A DNA stretch of 64,000 nucleotides from Isoetes taiwanensis. Its lineage: Eukaryota; Streptophyta; Lycopodiopsida; Isoetales; Isoetaceae. The notes below the pieces were generated by a model, which saw nothing but the letters and a program-made list of their open reading frames with translations, was not told the DNA's origin and ran no database searches. A program made the translations under genes and the position numbers. Location of the stretch: NCBI GenBank assembly GCA_021234155.1, contig JAJEKV010000014.1:7831563-7895562 (forward strand), read 5' to 3'. Position 1 is the first letter of the stretch, and each line of letters starts with the position of its first letter. Shown piece by piece: positions 49,246 to 61,800 of the stretch.

Positions 49246-50808
49246 GGATATAATGGGTGAAAATGATGCAGTTATACCTGGCTTTCTCAGATTGCTAGAG
49301 AATAGCGCCAGCAATTCATTTTTGAAAGCGCAAGTTTGAACTGTCAAGTGCACAAAGTGTAAATCTGGTAAAGCTTCGTGTTTGTCTACTTTTTTACCTT
49401 GTTTTTGACCTTGAGCTCGGGAGAAGTGTACTTTGAAAATTACATGGCTTTATTTCTAGGAAGAAAGCGACAAATTGTAGAAGTATGGAACATGGATACG
49501 TGAGGGCATCCTGTTTTATGTTGGTATCAAATCTTGAATTTATTTCATTGGTTTTTATGAGCAGGCTCTCTTAAGCATCAAATTTCACTATTGCCCATCG
49601 AGTTCTGTGTCTTATCTCATTCTGAAACAAGTTGCATTTATCTGCTTTGTGTTACCGCTATGCATTAGCTTGTGCTGAGGTACTAGATTTCCTTTTCGTT
49701 TTTTAAGTTTCCGATTATGATTTGCCCTTGCTACAAGGAGGCCTCGGGTATTTTGAAGTTTGAGCAAGCCTAATATGACTGATTTTGAGTATCTTATTGA
49801 ACATGCTCATTTGGTTGGTTTTGAGTATCTCATTAAACATGTACGCATTCCTCGTTCTATTTTGCACAATTGGTTATTTGTAAAGATTGGTCACATTCGT
49901 GTTTTTAGTACATTTTCAATTTGTCATCTATGATTTTAGGTTCTAGATCCTTTTCTTTTCTGTAACTAAGCTGATGTTTTATGCTCTATGTGTTTCTTTT
50001 GGTTTGTGAGTCATGTAGTTGTCGATGGAGACTTGATTGAAGAGATAATGCGTGCGGATAAACTGTTACACTGATTGTGTTTCTCACATGGGGACCGAGT
50101 GCTGATGCTCTTTTAGGTACTCAACAATTGATTTTTTTTCTGTAACAAATTATTCAACGTTTATCTTGCTAGCCTTTTATTCCACATGCTTTGAAATTAC
50201 CCCTCATTTAGGGCCCCTTACTGGACTTACTCAGGTATTTAGTGATGTCTCAGTCCTCATTTTTACCGTTTCATGGCATTTGTGATTTGTCGAGATGGAG
50301 GTGGTGATAGGTGGCATATAGTCTTTTTGGCTTGCTATTGATAGAATTTGCCCACTGAATTTTGTCCTTTCACCTATTTTGCATGCAATTGCTTGCAGGA
50401 ACATTGTGTTGCTTTTTCATATTCCTTAATTGCCTTGCACAGATTTCCTATTTGTTATTTCCTTCCTGTTCGCCGACACTTTATCGAGCTGGTCGACCCA
50501 TATGCTTGGAGATTGTTGTGCTAATGTTGTCAATATCTGAAACTTTTGCCTCTAGTATTTCTAGCCTTCTCGGCTCCGCCTCCATTTGATTCTCATCTCT
50601 TGCTTTTGGCTGTAGCTTTGTCTTTGCATTGTGTTGGGTAAGTGCTTGCATAGTTCTATGTGCCATTTGGTGTCTGAGGGTATTACTTTTTTTTCAGATG
50701 TACTTGTGTGCATTACATGTCTTGATGGCACAGGCATTCTGAATCCTCCACCAATAAAGCAATGCCGTAATAAAGATGACTCCTTGGGCAGTGAGGGGTT
50801 CAGATTTT
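49246..50808. other. Non-coding stretch
   Basis: T-rich, with intron-like texture but no supported ORF or domain. Confidence 0.35.
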
Positions 50809-50934
50809 GAGAATGAGCTTGGTGCATAAAACATTTTGATGTTGGTAAAACATTAGCATTTTATGTGGAGCGAGAATGAGCTTGGTGCATAAAACATTTT
50901 GATGTTGGTAAAACATTAGCATTTTATGTGGAGG
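50809..50934. repeat. 63-bp tandem duplication
   Basis: GAGAATGAGCTTGGTGCATA through TTTTATGTGGAG is repeated head to tail with period 63 and no differences inside the unit, indicating a very recent duplication or an assembly artefact. A similar smaller duplication (~45 bp, GTCACTTACCTT..AGGCCTGATGTATG) lies at about 51,064-51,135. Confidence 0.9.
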
Positions 50935-51284
50935 TTCTAAAGTTGTACCAGCAAGTAGTCATGCCTGGCATGTTTGGCCATCCCTTTTGCCAAGTTTTTT
51001 AATTGAATTGGACTCTTATTCCCCCCATTTACATTGTCAGATGGTGAGTTTTGCATCCATGTATGTCACTTACCTTCCAGGCCTGATGTATGTCTAATGT
51101 ATGCTCATGTCACTTACCTTGTAGGCCTGATGTATGCTCAAATATGTAACATTTTACTATTGGTGTATATATTTGGCTAATTTATAGGATCTTTTGTAAC
51201 TCCCATTACCCATTAAATGAAATACAATATGCTAAAACCTCAAGTCGCCAACACCTTAGAAGTAGCTTATAAATTATTCATGCT

Positions 51285-51598
51285 TACCCCCTAAACTTTT
51301 TTTGATTTGGGTGCATATTCACACGGGGGATTACTCTGGGCATCGAGAGCTGTCAGATTGGCATATTTGTCTTTTATTTTTCGATTTGGACCGTACATAG
51401 CGATCCTTATTTGTGGGGTATGCATATACAAGTTTTTGTATATTGTATATCGAGATTTGTAAAATATTATAAAGTTTGAGAGAATGTACTTAATGGTGTT
51501 AATTTTGTACATGTATTGTAAGTTTTTAGGTGCTCTCGGTGTCCTACATAACCCCCCGTGTGAATATGCACTCAAATCAAAGGGGTTTCAGGGGGAGT
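51285..51598. mobile_element. MITE with ~45-50-bp terminal inverted repeats
   Basis: The left arm (CCCCTAAACT..TTTGATTTGGGTGCATATTC, then ACACGGGGG) is repeated inverted at the right (CCCCCCGTGT, GAATATGCACTCAAATCAAA, GGGG..AGGGGGAGT). A GGCATCGAGAGC / GCTCTCGGTGTCC pair extends the homology. Length about 310 bp, no ORF. A target duplication was not clear. Confidence 0.7.
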
Positions 51599-52554
51599 TT
51601 AAATTTTTAGTGTTAGATATAATGGTTTAGGATTATGCATTGGTTGTTATATTAAAAAAAAAAAATAAAAAAAATGGGCTTTTTGGGCTGTAACAAAAGC
51701 AAACATAAGTAATTTAAGGACTTACAATAAACCTACAACGCAAATAAACCACTGTTTTAGCAAGCCAGAAGAACAGCTCATAAACATTTTCCATAGTCGA
51801 TTTCTCCATGGCTTCCATTACGGTGAGATACTCGGGACATTCAAGCTAAAGGCTCCACGATCGCCGGGAACAACATGATTTATAAGGATTTGGCCATGCT
51901 TGTGCTTTTCGATCTGCTCCGATCTTGGATTGCTTCCGCGACTCGGTTCGCCATCATACTCTAAATGTTACCCGTTCTAATCTTCTCTCTTTTTTTAAAA
52001 CACATTAATTAACACAATCTCCATCCTTGAATATCATAGCCAAATGCCTAAAATTCTTTGTTAACACACCTTTTTGGCATCGTTTTCCACTTCCTGGAAC
52101 CACAGGTCTGAGAGAACCCTAAAATATATTACTCAAGCCTTGCATGTTCAATTTCAATTTGAAATAATATTGAACATTCATAGGTGACCATTGGAAAGTG
52201 CCACAAAAATCAAAGGGTGCGAGAAAGGGCACTCTAGAAATATTATTTAGTACACCTCATCAAATAACGGCACGAAACCATAGACAAACCTTTGTGAAAA
52301 TCATACAAAAACATAAAACAAAACCCCTGTTATTATGCTATATATTAGTTGTAAGTCGTATTTAATTAAAGTGGGACAAATCTTGAATTTTGGGACTCGG
52401 ATTGAAAATGGGACTCACACACCATAAAAGAAATTTCTGAATTGATTGCTTGAATAGAATTACACATGACACACATAGAATTGGGTTACTTGTTTTCCTC
52501 ATAAATTTTACAAACCACTAGTTGAGATAGTTTTCAAACTTCTCAATATTATGT
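51599..52554. other. Non-coding stretch
   Basis: No gene. Contains a word (GTCGTATTTAATTAAAGTGGG, 52,356-52,376) shared in inverted orientation with 180-205, and a stretch near 52,265-52,335 resembling 41,710-41,790, so dispersed repeats are present. Confidence 0.35.
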
Positions 52555-55115
52555 GCCCTCATACAATGATATAGCATGGAGGTTGCTCATGGCCTTGTCC
52601 ATCTCCCTTCTTGGGATCTTGTGTGTGTGTTGTCCTTTGCAACGTGAGAACTTGGATATGACCATACCACACACTCCACCAATTCCCTCCTTTGAGGGTC
52701 AGCATAATTTGCCCTCCACTTCTTCTCCCCCGGTCGGTGTATTGCTCCTTCAAGTTGCCCTTCTTGTGTCTCCCAATGGGCTCCCAATATTGAATCGGGG
52801 CCTTAACTCCTCTCCATCAAGCATAGTGGTGGTTACATCGAGAGAGTGCCACCCCCTAACCATATTGGACCGGTCCTCATCATCCGGGCCTTACTAGCAC
52901 AAAGTATCCTTCCTTGATGTCCTCAAAGGGATCCCACTCGGGAAGATCAAACCACTTGGCTTTGAGGCCTTACTTCCCACAAACCACTTGGAACCCTTGT
53001 TGGGAGCATTCTTAGGCGTGCTTGCACCTTGAGAACCCTCCCATCTTGACTCACGGCAAGAACCCGTCTCTTAGCTCCCTCCCACATGGGTACATTGGGT
53101 TTCTAAGCATGTCACAACTTTCTCCCGGTACTTGATTAGGGAGTCCATTTGATTTTTCTTAAGAGTGGAGGTGTGCTTTCCATTTGAACATCATCGGTCG
53201 TTATGTAATCCCCGATGCCCTTCACCGGTTGGCTAGAGTCTTTGGTGTCTTGAAGGGAGGTATTGGTTTTGGCTGCCCTTTAGGAATGAGAACTTCACCC
53301 GGCGGCACCCTTTGCCACAACTTCGATACCTTATACAGGGCATCCACAACTTGTCACCTGGTCTCCACTTATATTGCATGATTGGTATTCCATCCCTAAC
53401 CCAAAACTTGGCTGAAGTGGCTTTGTGTGTCTGTCAAGCTGGTCCTTACCATCTAGCAAGTATCCTTCTACAAATGATTTCCAATCTGCAACCTCATCCA
53501 TCAAGAAAGCCATTGGGTTGGGGTCAATGCGACTCTCAAACACATCCATTAGTTCGGGGAGAGTGGTCACGTTTTTCTCTCTTGAGCTTGGTGGAGAAAG
53601 TTCAAAAAATCTATCTATATCATCATCGTATGCCCAACCATCATGAATCCCACTTTCACAACTTTGAATACTCCCTTCTTTGTCATCAAGTATGACATAG
53701 CCCCAAACATCCATCTATTCTTGTTTTCTTTCCAGCGGTTGTCCAAGCTGAACACATAGCTCCTCGAGGCGGTGATTTCTCAAGTAAGGGGAAATCATCC
53801 CAAGTCCTCCTTGATTCACGGACACCTTGGATGTGAGCTTTTTTAGCTGCCTTTGGTAACAAAGCGGTTGATCATCCATCAAAGCCTCAAAAATGGGTCT
53901 TTGAAGGGAATACCTCCTCCCTTCTATCGATCCTTTCTCTAGTGTTCTCGGGCACTTGAAAATAGAGCTCACATGGAAGTTTGGATCATCTCTCCATAGA
54001 TCAAGCACAAAATGACCATATGTTCCGGTTCCATGACCATGTGTTAATACACCGCCGGACTTACTTTCATCGAAAAGCGTTTTGACAGCGCTTGGGTAAA
54101 GGATCTAGCTTTGGCAAGAAAGTCTTGTGTTGGTCCATCTTATCATGAATTATACACAAAAATTTGTGCTGGCTGCATCTCGGAAAATGTTCTCCCTTTG
54201 CCAATACAACTGTCTACATGATATTTGGTCCCTTTGGTGATCGCAAATTGCTCCCCTAATTGCCATTCTTTCTTTCTCTATTGCGGTTGATGCAAGTGTA
54301 TCCTTGAGTTGAATGCAAGTGTTGCACTTTGAGAATGGCATGTGTTGTAGGACACTCACGTCGAGAAGTGAGTGCTCCATAACTTGCTGAAATGTGATTG
54401 AGAAAGAGGCCTACCTCCGGTGGTTTCGGGATGGAGTTGACCTCCTTAAGGCACTCCTTTTGGATATAGTGTTGTGGCAACACTCTTTGCACCACTCGCA
54501 CACCGTGCTTTCGTTCACCTTCGACTTGTGGGGCATAGATTGAGACATGTATCTCACAAAGCTCTCGAAGGCTGCAATGGCCTTGAGAGTATTTGCTCTA
54601 GGTTTCAAAGTGAGTGCATTACCATGTTGGAACAAAGCATGTGCCCTTTTCTAACTTGCTCCCGAGTATCGTAAAATGAAGACTTGCTCACCCCAAGAAT
54701 CCATCTCAATGCTCTCATACATACCTTCATGCCCCTCAATTGATATAGTAGCGATCTGTGTTTTCATCATATAGCTGGAATTCCTACACAAGGAGTAAAT
54801 GAAATTAATCCTATCTTTTTGAAGTGTCCAATGTATTGGGACCTTATCTGCCGCGAGGTCATCCACATTGTCTTTGCCTTTGTGCAATCTAGGTTGCAAC
54901 ACTCTTGTCCCCTAATTGCCTCTAGGTTTTCTCACGGTTGGTGCCATACTTTCCATCCTTTCTAAATATTTGTCACTTCTAGGCCTCTTGGGCACCCTTG
55001 GCTGCCTTCTATGAAAGACATAGCGTCTCTTCCTTGTGATCAAAGGATGCTCATCGACCACCAAATCTTCCACATGGCCTTGGGTGGGCCTTGGGGTGTG
55101 TAGTTGATGGGGCAT
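52555..55115 (-). pseudogene. DUF7869-like, DDE-transposase-like gene, frame-broken
   Basis: Minus-strand frames run in order. There is a basic N-terminal part (55,115-54,912), then MPFSKCNTCIQLKDTL (54,345). A phrase of the type K-M-D-Q-H-K-T follows near 54,118-54,147. HGHGTGTYGHFVLDL and DDPNFHVSSI (54,010) are next. V-Q-L-x-D-N with K-E-N-K-N-R-W-M-F lies near 53,690-53,750, and M-V-G-H-T followed by D-D-D-I-D-R-F-F near 53,610-53,645. The C terminus holds KAKWFDLPEWDPFEDIKEGY and a WEP-containing end near 52,560. The MDQ-K, LDN-ENKN and GHT-x-DDID series is that of proteins with the DUF7869 domain, thought to be DDE-type transposase relatives (family recognition by memory). Frames change at least eight times by single bases. 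No terminal repeats were found, so whether it is a live transposon or a domesticated gene is open. Confidence 0.55.
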
Positions 55116-55487
55116 TCTAGAGTATCACCATTCTTGTGTGTAATATATCTAATTGGCCATCTCAAGCTGAGCTTGGGACTCCAAAGAGCCACGAGCACAC
55201 AATGCAATCACTAGAGCTTCCACGGGACATGATTGTATCAACCCGATAAGAAGCTTCACAATGCCAACTCAAGATGTTCATCTCCCGGCCTCTCATCATT
55301 CACACTATCAAATGGATCAAGCTGCGGTTATTATGCCCTCTGCAAATACCGTGCAGTTGCAAGGGTGCAACAAAAGGCAACCCTTCTTCCTCCATTGGAG
55401 CCTAGGGCAATGGCCTCTGTTTGGACTTCCTTGGCTCCATTTTACTCATCTCATATGCTCCACGAATGAAAAAGCTCACATTAAAAC

Positions 55488-55735
55488 CATATAGCCCCAA
55501 ACACCACAAATATGACCATGTGAACCATATAAAACCATACAAACATATTAAATATAACCATATTAAATCATACAACCATATTAACTAAAATCATATAACC
55601 ATATTAAACCATACAACCATACTCATTCTAAACCATATGTAAACATTGTAACCATATATAACCATTGAAACTATTCAACCATTGAAGACCATATTAAATA
55701 TATAAGGTAACATATATAAACATATAACCTAACCT
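55488..55735. repeat. AT-rich minisatellite (ACCATATTAAA/ATACA motif)
   Basis: About 250 bases made of variants of ACCATATTAAA and ACCATACA (15 or more occurrences of ACCAT or CCATA) with no fixed long period. No coding capacity. Confidence 0.75.
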
Positions 55736-56264
55736 TTCATATCTTGTCGTTGTACGTGGTGGCCTCCTCGGTGAAAGCGTGGCCATGTCTAACAACTCCC
55801 AGCTGCTTGCCGCGTTATGGAGGGCATGGCCCTGCGTGTGAAGTTTATTATTGCACTTTTACGAGGTTCGAGGTGCGCCCGAGTCTTGCACCCTCTTCCT
55901 CTCCCCAGACCATTCTTCCTCCCTGTTTTCTCGATCACTCTTGAGCTCTGTATTTTCCTTAAAGCCCGCTTTTCGATCAGGCGATCGATCGAACCGAGCC
56001 ATTCCAAGGCCATCTTATGGCGGTGGCTTGGTCGACGGATCGGGGCGCTTCCGGTAGACAGAAGTTCTCGCGCAGATTGAGCGTTCGAAAGGCGTTCTTG
56101 CCTCGAGAAGAAAGTGAGGCCCTTTTTAGTCTTTGCTTTTTAGTTTTACGTAAGTCCTTTCTTGCATTTTTTACTTATATTACGTTGTTAGAGGCTCTTA
56201 TTAATCCACGATACAATTTGGCCCGACAAATCCTTATTCACGCTTGCGCGACGACTATACCCAC

Positions 56265-56587
56265 ATGGAATCGAACACGGAAGCCTCCTCCTCATCCGGC
56301 AAATCCGGGTATGTTTTTGTAATATCATACCCTTTTTAATCTCATTTCTCTGTCTTTGTTCTCTGTTATCTCATTAATCTCATTTGTCTCCCTTTGTTCT
56401 CTGTTTTTCTCATTAATCTCACTAATGTCTACGTTATCTGTTTTTCCTTTTGTATTGTTTTTGTTTTTGTTATCTTTTTCTTGCTTGTGGTTGAATTGAA
56501 TACATTTATGCAGGGCAAAAGTGAGAATAGTGGTTAGAGTAGTAGCAAGCAACAGAGATGTCACTCATGAGAGGCAGGGTTTTAGGA
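56265..56587 (+). CDS. Two small exons, possible kinesin-like N terminus
   Basis: The ATG at 56,265 opens MESNTEASSSSGKSG and ends at a donor (GG then GTATGT, 56,308/56,309). Joined to an acceptor (TTATGCAG, 56,513) the frame stays open: AKVRIVVRVVASNRD, to a stop near 56,587. A Ser-rich leader followed by K-V-R-I-V-V-R-V resembles the first strand of kinesin motor domains (K-V-R-V-V-V-R-V-R-P). No P-loop (GQTGSGKT) was found downstream, so at best this is a broken 5' fragment. It could also be an unrelated small gene or chance. Confidence 0.25.
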
Positions 56588-56830
56588 AGTAAGATATTGC
56601 GAGCATTAACGTGGAAGAGATTCACAAAAGATATAGCTAAAGCTGTCTAAGAATGTTTCATATGAGAACATAACTAGGAATGTTTTTCTCGGTAAGAACT
56701 AAGAATAGGAATTGCTTCACGGAATCGCATTTCTAACTCACAAACATATCCTCCCGCTGCGGGGAGACATGCGGGGAGTGGCGAGTTGAGAATACTTCAG
56801 CTTGCCAACGATCCGGAAGTCTGAGCCTTC

Positions 56831-57807
56831 TTTCGACTTCGCGAGTCGAGAACTTCTCGACTTCTTGGCGAGAAGAGGGTGTACACTACGAATTTGTTGG
56901 CGATTGAGGGATTTCGACTTTCATGACCGATTTACACACGACTACCCAATGTCTTCACATTCTTTTTAAGCTGCTGCGGCCTTCTCGACTTCGTGAGTCG
57001 AGAATGTCATCTGTCAATGGCCCTTTGTGCGTCGCGGTGCCTCCACCCGGTCACGAGTCACTCTCCTTGAACCATGCTCGCCGAATATTGCGAAGAGGAC
57101 TGGCTCCGACTGGGTGGAGGCCTCGGCGACTAACCAACTTTCTCGACTCGTGAGTCGAGAAAACGCTAGGCTCTAGTGCACTCTAGAGCTGGCTGTGAGC
57201 GATCTTAACCACTCTCCTTCTATCTTCCTCGGACATTGCGAAGAAGGGAAGTGGTTTTGGTGTCTGCCAACTCTTAACAACCAATTCTCACATTATTGTG
57301 GTCGCGATGGCCTCTACCCAATCAAAGGCCGTCTCCTTCGAACCATCTTCGTCGAATTTTGCGAAGGGGATGGGCTCTGATTGGGTGGAGGCCTCTACAA
57401 CTAACCACAGGGAAACCACAGAGCTTGCTGTATGCATTCTCGGCTCGCGAGTCGGGAATGCCTTACTAACCGGCACTCCATGTGTACCATCGGAGTTTCG
57501 ATGGCTAAGGCATTTCGACTTGCGAGTCGAAAATGTCAAACTCTAAAACCAACGGTCGCATTCTCGACTCGCTAGTGAGAATCCTCTAACCGACCAATTC
57601 TCACGTGTATTGTGGTCATGTGGCCTCTACCGGTCGAGCCACTCTCCTTTGAACCATCTTCGGCCGAACATCGCGAAGGGGAGGGGCTCGGGTGGGGTGG
57701 AGGCCTCTACAACTAACCGCGGGGAAACCCGCGAAGCTTTGCATGCATTCTCGACTTGCAGTCGAGAATGTAAGCATAAGCATTCTCGACTTCGCCAAGT
57801 CGAGAAT
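56831..57807. repeat. Palindrome family TTCTCGACT/AGTCGAGAA, cluster 1 (8-9 copies)
   Basis: Copies at 56,831-56,852, 56,982-57,004, 57,139-57,162, 57,436-57,459, 57,511-57,535, 57,560-57,582, 57,746-57,770 and 57,781-57,807, with a weaker one at 56,853-56,875. Each has two 9-base arms (TTCTCGACT and AGTCGAGAA, with substitutions) around a centre of about 2-6 bases such as CGCG, TCGTG or CGTG. Most are preceded by CATT or TTT and followed by ATG or AAA, extending the symmetry. Confidence 0.9.
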
Positions 57808-58010
57808 CCCTCGACCAATTCTCTGTCGAGAATCCCTTACGACCAAGGCTTGCATTCTCTACAACTCTTGCACTTTACGTTCTCTCTGTTTTTAGTTCCA
57901 AGTGCCTCTAGCACATGCGAGACACTCTCCTTGAACCATCTTCCTCGAATATTGCGAAGAGGGTGGGTTGGTGGAGGCCCCTCAGGCTAACTACAAGAGG
58001 ATGCATTTGA
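57020..58010. repeat. Tandem ~290-bp units, each with an ~85-bp hairpin
   Basis: Four related blocks start near 57,030, 57,309, 57,621 and 57,900. In the second, GGCCTCTACCCAATCA (57,309-57,324) pairs with TGATTGGGTGGAGGCC (57,378-57,393), 15 of 16 bases. The loop holds CTCCTT(c)GAACCATCTTC and CGAATATTGCGAAG-like inverted words. The palindromes of cluster 1 lie between the hairpins. Confidence 0.8.
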
Positions 58011-58881
58011 ACCGCATCTCACGGGCCTTAGACCTAGCGATCTATGTACAACATTCCAAGAAAAATACACCTAAAAGCGGGCTGTTCTTTACCCCGATCC
58101 ATTGTTTCCTAGCCAGAGCATCTCTCAACCCGGAGAGTAAATCATCTCTCGAAGCTGAAAAATGTTGGACAAGGAAGCGATGAATCCGTCGAGCTTATCG
58201 GCGGTTCCATTATTTAAAACGGGCGGCATGTTCTACAAAGCGAAATAACATAGGCATCTACGAAACTCACCTCTTCACGCGGTAATTCCTTGGGCCCTTT
58301 GTATCCGCGGATCCCGCAGCCTCACCTAGAGTCTTTGCTTCTTACGTCGGTCTCATCAAGAGTGTATTAGCATCTAATACTTGTGTCGCTGCGATTTCGC
58401 GTATCCCGTTCCATGGCGGCGATGTAGAGTTCAGGTAATGCGGCAGCTCCTCTCCGCTTCCTACCTTAGCTCAGGTGCTCATCGATCAAATCAGCGCTTG
58501 CAATAGGGCCTTGGTCGGGAAAAACACACATATGCAAGGCATTTGTTAGCGGCTTACGCATCGCGGCGCCATTCCGAAGTAAACTACGGTCGATGCTGCG
58601 CCTCAGAACTCAAGGTAAGCCAATGCATGATCAAGATAAACTACGCTCGCTCACTAAGTCCCTTGATGTGATTAAATTTCGAAATAGTGTTTGGGCGGGC
58701 TAAAGGCGACCGTGCTGTACCCTTAGCCCGCTTTTTTTCATAAATGATTGCATGTCCTTAAATTCAAACTAAAGAACACGCCCGATCTTTTTTTACATGC
58801 AGTCCTAAAACTCACAACGCGCGGAGGAAACTTAATTTGTAAGGGTCCGATCGGGGAAGAGGATGAGGGGGCATCTGAGAC
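58011..58881. other. Upstream region of the MTase/FCP1-like gene
   Basis: No supported ORF. It would hold the promoter of the gene starting at 58,882. No unambiguous TATA box was assigned. Confidence 0.35.
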
Positions 58882-61800
58882 ATGGCGACTGGGTCCAAGA
58901 AGCGAGGCCGGGGAGGATGCTAGTTCTAGCGGCACCAAGAAGAAGAAGACAAACACCCGAGGTGAGCTCGGGAGGTTTATCTTTTTGTCGGGAATACCTT
59001 AACTGATCCATCCTTTCTTCTTGCAGCATTCACCGCGGACTCACTAGTGATCACTGGCCGAACTCCGTTCTTCGTCATCGAGGGACTGGAGACAGAGCTT
59101 CTTGACACACCAGCAGATTCTTGGTGGTATGTCGAGGTATCAACAAGTGGGAAGGAGAAAGATCTGTTTCTCCACCAAAGAGACAAGAAGAGCTCCGGAG
59201 ACAAGTACAAGAAAATCGGTGTTGTGCTCTCCGTCTCAGCGCCAGATTCGAAGCATTTAACACTACATGTCGAGGACTGCCAGAAGAGTAAGTTCTATCA
59301 CACCAAAAAATTATCAGTTTCAAATTATTCTCACTCTTCCATGAGCAAGGCGAAGGGCACCGAAAAAAGGCAGGCGCCTTTAAATTGTCAGAACCTTGGG
59401 TGGAAGGATCTGGAAGGGATGAAGGAGGCCGGAACCCTAACATCCAGGGAGCTTGGAATGGAGATTTCCAGAGTCAGGGAAAAACTGTTCAATACGGGGA
59501 GCTTCACTTCTCTCGTTCTGAAGACTCTACAACACTCTGCAGTTGGGGAATGAAGTTGTGGTTCATAGAAAAAAAGTCCGCCAAAGACCAAAGATGGAGA
59601 AGATGACACCACACGGGAGGAATCGGATGACGAAGGAGGCGAAGATATGGTCGACTCCCCAATAATGGATCGGATGATCGATCAGGATTTCCTGAGAGGG
59701 AGCCTGAAAATGGAGCGGTGGCTCGGTATTATCCGTTGGGAATATCACACAAAGCTGGCTTCTTTGGACATTAGGCATTTGAAGGTTTGCCGCGGGAGAT
59801 GCCATCTTGTTCAACCCGCGGGGAATTTAATCCGGCACACATGCCGGAGATTCGAACTCGATGGTGCGACATCCTGTTGCAGATCAATGCACGTGGATGT
59901 CATACCTTTTAGCGAATCGGCCGGTCGGTTGTTCAATTTGGAAGTCTCGAGGGAAGACACGAAGGGAAAAGACGTCGGTTACGGGTAGTGGGCCGGCCAA
60001 GATTCGATTGAGAGGGCGCCAAGTATTGCGGAGACGGAGAAGGAGGTGCGCAAAGGATCAAGGATAGATATGCGGCGAGAGTGCGAGTTCTTTCGGCGGA
60101 GGCGCCAAAGAACCGGCTGGCCGGCATTAGTCCTTTGCCCGAACACAATAGCGGCGAGTGCGGCACGTGAGGTAAATAACTTTCGATTCTTTCCATTTCG
60201 ACTTCGCGAGTCGAGAAAGCCATACCATCCTAACATTTCCGATTATCATGGGGTTTTCGACTCGCTGAGTCGAAAGCCAATTCCTGAAAAAATCAAAGGA
60301 TCTTGAGCTTTTCGACTTCGCGAGTCAAGAAAACCTAGAGAAAATTAGACATTCAAAGGGACTTTTCGACTCATGAGTCGAAATCCGGGCTACTATTTCT
60401 TTGTTTATTTCGGTGTTTGTAGATACTATCATGCTCGACATTGGTACATTGGTGAATGCAGCCCTTATCGACGGATCATACACGCTAGGCAGCGAGTGGA
60501 AAGCATTGGGTTGTCCTCGGCGTCCTAAAGGAAACAGGGGCTCCCTCGGATAAGTGGAAGACCTTTGAGAAACTATGCGGTATGTTCTCACTGGAGGGCC
60601 GGGAAGATGATGAGGGAGAGGATGAAGAGGAGAAGAAGAAGAGAACACCAAGGAAAGGCGGGGAGTCTCTCTCGGACCAATATGACCTCATTCTTATCGA
60701 GGTGATGCGGGAGAAATGGACCGAGATATGGGCTCAATGGACAAGAGGCAAGTGAAGGACGGCAATGGAGAATTTCCATCGAGGCGGACCCCAAGTTGTT
60801 TGACAAGCGGTTCATGAAGAGGATCTGAGGGCCTCACGGACAAAAACGCTTGATCGCGCAAGGCGAATCTTGGATGGAACAATCACGCTAAGGAAGACTA
60901 GGAGTTCTAAAATGCAAAGGCCTTAAAGGATTATGCCACGGTCCTAAAAGCGGCGGCGTGCGTTAGAAGAAGGCATCACGGAGTTCTGCAACGTTGCATC
61001 TAATGAATACCATGACTTTGATTTTTACAAGGAAAAGGCTGCCCTTGATGAGGAAGACATGAAGGAATTGAATCGTCTATGTCAACCCTACATCAACACG
61101 AAGCTGAAGCGTAACGTCAAAACCCTTCCTTTCCCTGAACGTGCTATGGCAATTCAAGAGGAAGCTTGGATTCGGGTGGTCCCATTTAAGGCCGGCGATA
61201 GCTCCCCCATTTACGGTAACTTTGGGACACAAGGGATTTGATGGTGCGAGGCGGCACTGGACCCGGTGGCACTATTTGTCATCAATATGATCGAAGACCC
61301 CACCCTTTTTATGACAAAGCCGACATAGAGCAAGTGGTACAAGGCGTGTCACGGACATGACCGACCTGGATACTTTCAGTTTCCTTGTCTTTTGCATGCC
61401 GGGCAATCAGACAACTGCTGTCTCCCAATGGGCAGCTGATATTAACTTCACCAACAAGATCATGTACTCCATATACGAACTTGATCATGAGTGTAGACTT
61501 GGCTTGCCGAAGGCACCAAGCTTTGCCAACATAGTTTTGGTTTTGATTTCAAGATCGGCTGTAGACCTGGATAAGTGGTGGTCTAGCGAGCATCATTATC
61601 TCGACAGGTTCATGATCTCTCAAGAGCAGATGGAACCCTGGAAGGGAGGCAGATTTATGGAGGATGTTCCATCGATGGACAAGGTCAGCAAAGATGGTGC
61701 GACAGGTCCTATACATAGAATTCCTATCCGGCCAAGAGTTATCAAGTACTTCATAACCAGCCTGGTCGAGGAAGATCAAATTGTATGCGAGTGGTACATG

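Noticed and set aside
60195-60383. Palindromes considered as rho-independent terminators
   Set aside because: No T-tracts follow the hairpins and the eukaryotic context makes this inappropriate.
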